From contig CABMPD010000012.1 in the NCBI GenBank assembly GCA_902388455.1, positions 1 through 64,000 on the forward strand: DNA of 64,000 nt, written 5' to 3'. How positions within the stretch are numbered: the first letter of the stretch is position 1; each line of letters opens with the position of its first letter. This stretch comes from an uncultured Alistipes sp. Its GTDB lineage: Bacteria; Bacteroidota; Bacteroidia; Bacteroidales; UBA932. Both the position numbers and the translations under genes were made by a program. This document shows, one piece after another, positions 43,146 to 49,956 of this stretch. The notes under the pieces were generated by a model. The model worked only from the letters and a program-made list of their open reading frames with translations. It made no database searches and was not told the DNA's origin.

Positions 43146-44396
43146 ATGAAAGGAATAGGAATATTTTTCATTGCGGCAGCCGTACTGCTCTTTACTGCGG
43201 TGCCTGCGCACGCCTGCTCCTCAGTGGTGATTTCCGGCAAGGTGACTCCGGACGGGAGGCCGCTGCTGTGGAAGCACAGGGACTCGGACTATCTGCAGAA
43301 CTCTGTGAAGTTTTTCAAAGGGGAGAAATACTCCTTTATCGCCATCGTCAACAGTGTGGAGGATAATCCCACGGATGTGTGGATGGGGGTCAATTCGGCC
43401 GGTTTTGCAATCATGAACACCCAGTCGTTCAACCTGGTGGATGTGGCTCCGGGAGAGGAGCGCGGTGCCGCCAACGGACGGATCATGCGCCGGGCCCTGG
43501 AGATATGCGCTACGGTGGAGGATTTCCATCATTTTCTGGATACGCTGGCGAAGCCTTCCATGATCGAGGCTAGTCTCGGGGTGATCGATGCTCAGGGCGG
43601 GGCCCAGATGCTGGAGGTGGACTACTACAAGTACGTGGTGTACGATGCCAATGACCCGGCGGTGGCGCCTCACGGCTATGTGGCCAGGACCAATTTCTCC
43701 TTCACCGGGGATGTGAACGAGGGGCTCGGACAGGTGCGCTACCTCATCGAGGAGGGGCTGCTGATGCCCGGTTCCGGTATGGGACTGTTCACCCCGCAGT
43801 GGATTCTGACCGACGTGGCCCGCTGCTTCGAGAATCCGATCATGGGCATCGACCTTCGCTCGGGGGATTTCAACAAGCCTAAGACCAACGGCTGGTTCAT
43901 CGACTATGACTTTATCTCCCGCCGCGGATCCACCAGCTCGGCGGTAGTGCAGGGCGTGCGTCCCGGGGAGGCTCCGGAGCTGACGGTGATGTGGACCATC
44001 CTCGGCTATCCTCCGACCGGCGTGGCCATGCCGCTGTGGGTAAAGGGGGCTGACAGATATCTCCCCGAGCTGGTGGCAAGGGACGAAGCGGAGAAAGTAT
44101 CACCCCTTTGCGATTTCTCCCAGACCCTCGCCGACAGGGTGTATTCCTACCGTCAGGGCGACGGCACGGACCGGTATATGAACTGGGAACTGCTGTGGCG
44201 GCCTTCCGGCGGAGGTTACATGCAGCATCTTCTGGAGGTCGAGGACCGGGTCTTCGATGTCTCGGAGCCGGTTATCGAGGGATGGAGAGAGGCAGGCAGG
44301 ATTGATGTGGGACAGATGAGCGGGCTCTATCAGATGCTCGACGGTCTGATCCGCGAAGGCTACCGGCCGCTGCTAGGAACCCATCCTTTACTTTAG
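43146..44396 (+). CDS. Secreted Ntn-hydrolase, peptidase C45 / acyltransferase-like
   Basis: A 416-residue protein with a Sec signal ending VPAHA; cleavage after residue 23 leaves Cys24 (CSSVVISGKV) as the new N-terminus, exactly the position of the catalytic nucleophile of Ntn-hydrolases. The following DGRPLLWKHRDSD, VNSAGFAIMNTQSFNL and SLGVIDAQGGAQMLEVDYYK fit the C45/acyl-CoA:6-APA acyltransferase-like family, which also includes bile-salt and acyl-homoserine-lactone acylase relatives. Here the signal peptidase, not self-cleavage, would expose the nucleophile. Substrate unknown; amide bonds of lipids or conjugated acids are plausible. I chose ATG 43146; the frame extends four codons upstream only by a TTG. 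The gene follows the PSD-like gene by 21 bases. Confidence 0.82.
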   Translation: MKGIGIFFIAAAVLLFTAVPAHACSSVVISGKVTPDGRPLLWKHRDSDYLQNSVKFFKGEKYSFIAIVNSVEDNPTDVWMGVNSAGFAIMNTQSFNLVDVAPGEERGAANGRIMRRALEICATVEDFHHFLDTLAKPSMIEASLGVIDAQGGAQMLEVDYYKYVVYDANDPAVAPHGYVARTNFSFTGDVNEGLGQVRYLIEEGLLMPGSGMGLFTPQWILTDVARCFENPIMGIDLRSGDFNKPKTNGWFIDYDFISRRGSTSSAVVQGVRPGEAPELTVMWTILGYPPTGVAMPLWVKGADRYLPELVARDEAEKVSPLCDFSQTLADRVYSYRQGDGTDRYMNWELLWRPSGGGYMQHLLEVEDRVFDVSEPVIEGWREAGRIDVGQMSGLYQMLDGLIREGYRPLLGTHPLL

Positions 44397-44425
44397 CAGT
44401 CAACGAAATAAAATACATCAACACT

Positions 44426-45610
44426 ATGAAAACAGGACTTAGCATACTCATCCCAGCCGTCACTACTGCTCTCATTCTCTCCTCCTGCGGGAGGACCGGT
44501 GTCGGCGATCTGGTTACATTCGATTACTCCAGGATGAAGAAGGGCCATGATACGCTGGCAGTCTCGGAACTGGCCATGCAGCCGGAGTTCATCGCCCTGG
44601 ACAGCGATACCGTAGATGCATTTGCCTACGGCTCCATAATAGTTACTGACAATTACATCGTAAGGAACGTGGAGGCCATTTCCATAATAAACAAAGCCCC
44701 GGTCAGGGTCTTTGACCGGCATACCGGCCGGTTTATTTGCAATGTGGGGCATCTCGGACGCGGGCCAGGGGAGTATCTCAGCTCCTATTGCACCTTTGTG
44801 GACGAGAAAGGAGGCAAGGTGTGGATAATGAACGCCGGGGACCACATCAAGACCTACGATCTCCTGAGCGGAAAATATATCGGGGACGTGCCTTTGGCAC
44901 ATGAGGTGAGGGAGGAATTCGGAGCGGCGTCGGCTACCTTCTCCGTCAATCCGGATGCAGGGACAGTTACGGTCGCGGCCATTCCGTATGAGGAGGAGTC
45001 CAATCTTTCTATAGCCTGGTGTCAGGACATGGAGGGCAATATCGTCTGGGATATCCCCAAGGACGGCCGGGAACGGTCGAGGAAGCAGACCAACAGTCTT
45101 ATCCGAACAACATACAATGTGGAAGGTCTCATGGATGTCTATATACATGGCGGACATGATATGCCGGATACGCTCTATGTGCTGTCTGACGGTGTCCTGA
45201 GCCCTGTGTTTACATACGATGAGCGGAGTCTCAAGAGCGGGATGTCCCTCAGCAGTACGCTGCTTCCTGGCAAGGTGCTGTCCCATCTTACGGAAGAGCA
45301 GGAGACGATACCCAATGTCAGGGTCTCTATGCCTACAGCAATGGTTATAACGGATCTCAAGTCCGGCGAGTCAGTGAGATACGGACTGGTTATGCGGAAT
45401 GATTTTCTGGGAGTGGATGCAGGAGGGGGCTTTTTTCAGTACGGTTATATGATTCAGCAGATCAGTGCAGATGAGTTCAGGGAAACAGGACAGCAGGCAT
45501 TGGAGCAGGGACTGCTGTCAGGCTCTGCTGCCGGTCAGGTGAGGGCTATCCTTGCAGATCTAAAGGATACCGACAATGATGTGATTATGCTTGCCCGCCT
45601 GAAGGACTGA
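44426..45610 (+). CDS. 6-bladed beta-propeller lipoprotein
   Basis: A 394-residue lipoprotein (lipobox ILSSC near residue 21). The body resembles the Bacteroidota 6-bladed beta-propeller families (DUF4934/BF3164-like), recognised by GHLGRGPGEYLSSYCTFVDE after a VRVFDRHTGRFICNV strand. Such proteins are exported and of unknown function, often duplicated in Bacteroidales. It starts 29 bases after the C45 gene, so it may be the third gene of that unit, but a functional link is not shown. The C-terminus lacks a type IX sorting domain. Confidence 0.8.
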   Translation: MKTGLSILIPAVTTALILSSCGRTGVGDLVTFDYSRMKKGHDTLAVSELAMQPEFIALDSDTVDAFAYGSIIVTDNYIVRNVEAISIINKAPVRVFDRHTGRFICNVGHLGRGPGEYLSSYCTFVDEKGGKVWIMNAGDHIKTYDLLSGKYIGDVPLAHEVREEFGAASATFSVNPDAGTVTVAAIPYEEESNLSIAWCQDMEGNIVWDIPKDGRERSRKQTNSLIRTTYNVEGLMDVYIHGGHDMPDTLYVLSDGVLSPVFTYDERSLKSGMSLSSTLLPGKVLSHLTEEQETIPNVRVSMPTAMVITDLKSGESVRYGLVMRNDFLGVDAGGGFFQYGYMIQQISADEFRETGQQALEQGLLSGSAAGQVRAILADLKDTDNDVIMLARLKD

Positions 45611-45619
45611 CAAGGCCCG

Positions 45620-45760
45620 TCAGCGGACCTTGCGTTCTTCGGCCAGCCGTTTCCGGTAGGCGTCCAGCCGCTTTTTCCAGGCTGTCCGTTTCGCTTTCTC
45701 GGCCGCTGCCTTCCGCTCCAGATACTCGTCGTATCTTCTTTCGAGATAATTGTCTGCCAT
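45620..45760 (-). CDS. Small conserved highly charged protein (46 aa)
   Basis: ATG at 45760, stop at 45620-45622. The 46 residues begin MADNYLERRYDEYLERKAAA and are mostly Lys/Arg/Glu, predicting one long helix. I recall small Bacteroidota proteins starting MADNYLE, often misannotated as dehydrogenases; the match is from memory. Function unknown. It is convergent with the beta-propeller gene (9 bases apart). Its upstream region carries the palindrome array at 45832-46002, which may contain its control sites. Confidence 0.7.
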   Translation of the reverse strand: MADNYLERRYDEYLERKAAAEKAKRTAWKKRLDAYRKRLAEERKVR

Positions 45761-45831
45761 AGTGCTGCAAAGGTACGAAATCCTGTGGACAATAACGAAA
45801 TATTCGGAGTCGGTGGGCTTTGTTGCTGTTC

Positions 45832-46002
45832 CACCTTTGGAAGGTGAGTAGATTTCCTTGTGTTTCTGCTCACCTTCGGGAGGTGTGGAAAGTCAGAATG
45901 GAGGCAAAACGCCGCTACAGATGCTCTAGTGGACATGGTACGGAAACTCACCTTCGGAAGGTGGGGTGATATCGCGGGGAAAATGCACACCTTAGGAAGG
46001 TG
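45832..46002. repeat. Array of four palindromes on a 39-bp grid
   Basis: Copies of CACCTTnGGAAGGTG start at 45832, 45871 (one mismatch), 45949 and 45988. Spacings are 39, 78 and 39 bases, so all sit on a 39-bp period with one empty slot at 45910. Each has 6-bp arms CACCTT/AAGGTG around a 3-base centre. Intervening 24-base spacers are unrelated. Repeats are too short for CRISPR and no cas genes are nearby. Confidence 0.75.
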
Positions 46003-46040
46003 GGGAATCTTATTCTCGTTGGGGATGTCTGTGAGGGTGG

Positions 46041-46321
46041 TTTTCTGCTCGGGTGCTGCGGTCGGTGGTTTTGGGAAACTTTATTGAGCGGAAAACGGGG
46101 TTCGAACTCACACTGATTTCTTTCCCTTCGGGATCGAAATCAGCGCGAGTGTTCCGCGCCCTTTCATATCCTCCCCGGCCCTCCACAGGAGGGTGGAGAA
46201 GGTCTTGGGGCGAACCCCGTTTTCCGCTCGGGTGCTGGAGGCAGAATAAAAAAAATACCGCGGCGGTGGTGCTGCGGTCGGTGGTTCTTGAGAAACTATG
46301 TCGAGCGGAAAACGGGGTTCG
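46041..46321. repeat. Repeated tRNA-Gly 3' ends, direct and inverted
   Basis: A 19-bp segment that is the 3' end of tRNA-Gly occurs three times: at 46086-46104 and 46303-46321 in the same orientation, and perfectly inverted at 46211-46229. A partial fourth copy lies near 46041-46050. The direct copies also share about 35 bp of 3' flank (46052-46085 and 46268-46302). A hairpin-rich stretch lies between. A probable minus-strand terminator (GC stem with U-run from A-run 46248-46255) lies downstream of the tRNA. Confidence 0.75.
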
Positions 46322-46376
46322 AACCCGCGACCTTCGGCTTGGGAAGCCGACGCTCTACCAACTGAGCTATTTCCGC
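46304..46376 (-). tRNA. tRNA-Gly (CCC)
   Basis: A 73-nt gene on the minus strand. The acceptor GCGGAAA pairs with TTTCCGC, discriminator T; the anticodon loop TTCCCAA gives CCC; the T arm contains GGTTCGAACC. CCA is not encoded. A minus-strand TATATTTG (46416-46409) lies 32 bases upstream. Confidence 0.96.
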
Positions 46377-46386
46377 GAAAAATGTT

Positions 46387-46394
46387 TACCTTTG
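46387..46394 (+). promoter_or_regulatory. -7 element of the ABC permease gene
   Basis: TACCTTTG, 21 bases before the ATG at 46416, divergent from the tRNA-Gly promoter. Confidence 0.5.
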
Positions 46395-46415
46395 CGGCAT
46401 TGCGACTGCAAATAT

Positions 46416-47663
46416 ATGAATTTAAATTTATTTATAGCCAAAAAAATCAGGGGACGGGGGGTGAGTTCGACCGGCAATGCGATTGCATGCGTGTCGGTGG
46501 CCATCAGTATCGGGGTGATATTGATGGCGGTAGCGATTTCAGAAGGGTTCAGGAAGGAGATAGGGAAGAGGGCTGCCGGGTTCACGGGTGAGATTCTGAT
46601 AACGGTGCCTGGGATGGACTATATGAACGATGTCTACCCTCTGCAGGCGGACCTGTCTTATCTGCCCGAGATAGAGAAGATACCGGAGATACGGTCGGTG
46701 AGCGAGACGGCTTACAAGCCCGGGATGGTCAAGTCGGACAAGGATGTGCACGGTGTGATGTTCAAGGGGGTGGATTCGACTTACTCGCTGGATTTCTTTG
46801 CGGATTTTCTGACCGAGGGTACGCTCCCGGATTTCTCGGGCAGGCGTATGAGTGACCAGGTGTTGATTTCCAAAAGGCTGGCGACGATGCTGGGCCTGAG
46901 TACGGGGGACAGGATGACGGTGTATTTTATAGGTGAACAGGTGAGGGCCCGCAGACTGATGGTGACCGGCATGTACGACATACAGCTGGAGAACCTGGAT
47001 GAGAAACTGGCGGTGATGGATATCCGTCAGATACGCAGGCTCAACGGGTGGGAGGACCACGAGTCTTCCTGTCTGGAGATAGCCCTGGGTGGGGACGGCG
47101 GCAAGGCGGCTGACCGTCGCAGGATTGAAGTTTACGATGAGATAGGGGAGATAATCATGGACCGGGATATCACGGCGGACGCTCCGGTGGTGGTGCGCAG
47201 GATCGACGAGATATATCCGGGACTGTTCGACTGGCTGGCCCTGCTGGACCTGAACGTGCTGGTGGTGATGGCGTTGATGATGGCGGTGGCCGGTTTCAAT
47301 ATGGTCTCCGGCCTGCTGATCATCCTCTTCGAGCGCATATCCATGATAGGCCTGCTGAAGTCGCTGGGCATGAGGACTTCCAACATCTGCAAGGTGTTCA
47401 TCTACCGCGGCGGGGCCATAGTCCTCAAGGGTATGCTCTGGGGCAATGTCGCGGCCATCCTCCTGCTGGCCGTGCAGAAATGGCTGAAGCCGTTCACGCT
47501 CAACCCGGTGAATTATTTCGTGAATTTCGTGCCGGTGGAACTCAACCCCCTGCATATCATAGCGGTGGATATTGCCGCATTTGTACTCATGCTGATTATA
47601 ATGATCATTCCCTCGCTATTCATCGCCAGGGTCTCTCCCGCCCGCACCATCAAGGTCAGCTGA
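46416..47663 (+). CDS. FtsX/LolC-type ABC transporter permease
   Basis: A 415-residue permease starting at MNLNLFIAKKIRG; the longer frame upstream crosses tRNA-Gly and is rejected. Layout is one N-terminal membrane segment (IACVSVAISIGVILMAVAIS), a large periplasmic domain (about residues 50-265), then three membrane segments, with IGLLKSLGMRTSNICKVFIY as the cytoplasmic coupling helix of the FtsX family. It resembles LolC/LolE-type lipoprotein-release permeases; no ATPase gene is adjacent, so the partner must be encoded elsewhere. Confidence 0.88.
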   Translation: MNLNLFIAKKIRGRGVSSTGNAIACVSVAISIGVILMAVAISEGFRKEIGKRAAGFTGEILITVPGMDYMNDVYPLQADLSYLPEIEKIPEIRSVSETAYKPGMVKSDKDVHGVMFKGVDSTYSLDFFADFLTEGTLPDFSGRRMSDQVLISKRLATMLGLSTGDRMTVYFIGEQVRARRLMVTGMYDIQLENLDEKLAVMDIRQIRRLNGWEDHESSCLEIALGGDGGKAADRRRIEVYDEIGEIIMDRDITADAPVVVRRIDEIYPGLFDWLALLDLNVLVVMALMMAVAGFNMVSGLLIILFERISMIGLLKSLGMRTSNICKVFIYRGGAIVLKGMLWGNVAAILLLAVQKWLKPFTLNPVNYFVNFVPVELNPLHIIAVDIAAFVLMLIIMIIPSLFIARVSPARTIKVS

Positions 47664-47682
47664 AGCCTGCAACGGAACAGAC

Positions 47683-48426
47683 TCAGCGGAGCTGCGCAAG
47701 CTTGCCGATGTCGGTTATGACGGCACCGGCGGGGGCATCCACGCACCGGACTGGATGGGAGGCGGCTATGGAGAGGTAAAAGTCGATGATGGAAAATGCC
47801 TCGGGACAGGGCCGCAGCAGCTGCAGGGCGGCCGGGGTGAGGAGGTGGATGCCGCTGAAGGCGTGCGGCTGCAGGGTGGCGGCTGCTTCGGGGGTTGTGC
47901 CTTTGAACAGTCCTTTGGCGGGGTACATCCAGCCGCGGAGGAGACCTTCGCTGTCGGTCAGCAGATAGCGTGAGGAGGAGCGGCCGCTCACCAGAAGCGA
48001 GGCTGCAGGCGGAGCCGCGTCCGGTCCGCCGGGATCCTGCCGGCAAAAGGCTCCTAGGTCTATCCCGGAAGTGATGATATCCACATTGTGCACCAGCACC
48101 GGTTCTTCTCCGAGCAGTCCTGACATGACGGCATGGCGGATGCCGCCTCCGGTGTCGCGCAGCAGGTCCCGCTCATCTGAAAATGCCACGTCCAGCCCGA
48201 ATCCGTCGTGGGAGCGGACGAACTCTTCCAGCATGTCCGCGAAGTGGTGGACATTGATCACGGCCCGGGTAAAGCCGGCCTTCTTCAGCTGCAGCATAAG
48301 TCTCTGTATCATCGGCACACCCTCGTATGGTACCAGTGCCTTGGGCATAGTGTCGGTCAGCGGCTTGAGCCGGGTGCCCAGCCCTGCCGCCAGGATCATC
48401 GCCGTTGCGGTTCTCTCTGCTGTCAT
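47683..48426 (-). CDS. Sugar-1-phosphate nucleotidylyltransferase (MurU-like)
   Basis: A 247-residue nucleotidylyltransferase. MILAAGLGTRLKPLTDTMPK carries the Gly-x-Gly-Thr-Arg-x12-Lys nucleotide motif, LVHNVDIITS the metal-binding Asp, and FSGIHLL the sugar-site strand. It is closest in feel to MurNAc-1-phosphate uridylyltransferase MurU. The upstream gene encodes an AmgK-like sugar kinase and overlaps by 4 bases, the same pairing as amgK-murU in peptidoglycan recycling. The product would be a UDP-amino sugar that bypasses de novo synthesis. Confidence 0.85.
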   Translation of the reverse strand: MTAERTATAMILAAGLGTRLKPLTDTMPKALVPYEGVPMIQRLMLQLKKAGFTRAVINVHHFADMLEEFVRSHDGFGLDVAFSDERDLLRDTGGGIRHAVMSGLLGEEPVLVHNVDIITSGIDLGAFCRQDPGGPDAAPPAASLLVSGRSSSRYLLTDSEGLLRGWMYPAKGLFKGTTPEAAATLQPHAFSGIHLLTPAALQLLRPCPEAFSIIDFYLSIAASHPVRCVDAPAGAVITDIGKLAQLR

Positions 48427-49862
48427 AGTACCTGTCTCTCCAGATTCTGTTCGCGGTGTATGAGGGTGATGCCGAGCCTGTCGGAAGAGTCACCGTATCT
48501 TTCTGCCAGATGGTCGGCCAGCCTCTCGGCGAAGTATACGGACCTGTGCCGGCCTCCGGTGCATCCGAAGCAGAACATCAGGTCAGTAAATCCACGCTCA
48601 AGATAGTTCTCGATATGCATGTCGGCCAGGGCGGCGGTGTGCCGGGCAAATTCCTCCGTCTCTGAATACCCTTGGAGGTACTCTATTACCGGACCGTCCA
48701 GCCCCGTCAGCCCCCGGTACTCCGGCAGCCGTCCCGGATTGGGTACTCCGCGGCAGTCCAGAACATACCCTCCGCCGTTGCCGCCCTCGTCCTCGGGTAT
48801 TCCTTTTTTATATGAGAAACTGAAAATCCTTATCAGCAGCTTCCCGTCCTGCCTGGGCGTCCTGTGCCCGTAGAGCGGTATCAGCTCCTCGAGTGCCCGG
48901 CACAGGCAGGGGTATTCGGGGAAGGTGCCGGAGGACAGGAGTTCCCGGAGATTGTCCATAGCGTACGGGATGCTCTCGAGAAAATGCGGCCTCCGCTCGA
49001 ACATGCCCCTGAATCCGTAGGCCCCGAGCACCTGGAGTGTCCTGAAGAGGACGAACTGCCTCAGGTCGGTCAGGAAGTCCTTCCGGCGCACTACCTCATA
49101 GTGCGACTGTGCCTCGAGATATGCCTCGGTCAGTTCGGCCTTGAGCTCGGACGGGTAGCGGGCCCGCGCCTGCCATACGAAGGAGGCCAGGTCATAGTGG
49201 ACCGGTCCCATCCTTCCGCCCTGGAAGTCGATGAATTTCATTTCCTCAGAGGGTGTGAGCATGATGTTCCGGCCCTGGAAGTCCCGGTACTGGAAGTTCC
49301 CGGAACTGCACATCAGCAGCCGGTCGCGCAGCCGGACTAGGTCCTCCTCCAGCGCCACCTCGTCGAACTCCACGCCGGAGGGCTTGAGGAAGCAGTATTT
49401 GAAATAGTTGAGGTCGAACATCACGCTTGTCCGGTCGAAACAGGATACCGGACCGCACTGCGAGAAGTCCAGTCCCTGGGCCCCGATATACTGGAAGGCC
49501 GGCAGGGCTTCCACTGCCGCCCGCAGCAGAGTCTTCTCCTCAGAACTGTATTCCCCGCTCCTGCGCCCTGCCGCCACAGCGTCGAAGAGGGTAGTGTCTC
49601 CCAGGTCCTCCTGCAGGTAGACCATCCGGTCATCGCTCACGGCCAGCACTTCCGGCACGGGCAGTCCCAGCCGGGAGAAATGCCGGTCGAGGTAGAGGAA
49701 CGCACCGTTTTCCCGCAGACTCGTCCCGGCTGCGGCTATGCAGCTGCCTCCATCCCAACTGATTCTGAAATACTGCCGGTTGCCACCAGAGGCCGGAATG
49801 GCACTGATGCGATATTCCCTTATTCCGGAATACCGTTCAAAAAGCGATTGTATCCTTCTCAT
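48423..49862 (-). CDS. AmgK-like amino-sugar kinase fused to a RapZ C-terminal domain
   Basis: A 479-residue two-domain protein starting at MRRIQSLFERY. Residues 1 to about 320 are an aminoglycoside-phosphotransferase-fold kinase: SGGNRQYFRI, the catalytic loop FQYRDFQGRNIML (Asp and Asn), and FIDFQGGRMGPVHYDLASFV for the metal Asp. The last 150 residues match the C-terminal domain of RapZ: LDCRGVPNPGR and MFCFGCTGGRHRSVYFAERL. AmgK phosphorylates MurNAc or GlcNAc at C1 in the recycling route with MurU, encoded next. In E. coli RapZ the C-terminal domain senses glucosamine 6-phosphate, so the fusion could couple amino-sugar status to kinase activity; that is inference. Confidence 0.85.
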   Translation of the reverse strand: MRRIQSLFERYSGIREYRISAIPASGGNRQYFRISWDGGSCIAAAGTSLRENGAFLYLDRHFSRLGLPVPEVLAVSDDRMVYLQEDLGDTTLFDAVAAGRRSGEYSSEEKTLLRAAVEALPAFQYIGAQGLDFSQCGPVSCFDRTSVMFDLNYFKYCFLKPSGVEFDEVALEEDLVRLRDRLLMCSSGNFQYRDFQGRNIMLTPSEEMKFIDFQGGRMGPVHYDLASFVWQARARYPSELKAELTEAYLEAQSHYEVVRRKDFLTDLRQFVLFRTLQVLGAYGFRGMFERRPHFLESIPYAMDNLRELLSSGTFPEYPCLCRALEELIPLYGHRTPRQDGKLLIRIFSFSYKKGIPEDEGGNGGGYVLDCRGVPNPGRLPEYRGLTGLDGPVIEYLQGYSETEEFARHTAALADMHIENYLERGFTDLMFCFGCTGGRHRSVYFAERLADHLAERYGDSSDRLGITLIHREQNLERQVL

Positions 49863-49941
49863 AACAAAGACGAATATACGCAGAAGTAGGGAGATGAGCA
49901 AAGTTTTTTGCTCTGCTGAGGCGTGAAAAACAAAATTCCCC

Positions 49942-49949
49942 TATATTTG
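49942..49949 (+). promoter_or_regulatory. -7 element of the porin gene
   Basis: TATATTTG, 7 bases before the ATG at 49957. Confidence 0.5.
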
Positions 49950-49956
49950 CATTCTT

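Noticed and set aside
45535..45990. Minus-strand open frame with a repeated His-Leu-Pro-Lys-Val string
   Set aside because: The repeats are just the palindromes of the 39-bp array read in one frame; it also overlaps the better-supported 46-residue gene.
45832..46002. CRISPR array
   Set aside because: Repeats are only 15 bp and palindromic, one slot is empty, and there are no cas genes in the window.
46053..46415. N-terminal extension of the ABC permease frame
   Set aside because: It runs through the tRNA-Gly gene and repeat DNA; the permease begins with its first membrane helix at 46416.
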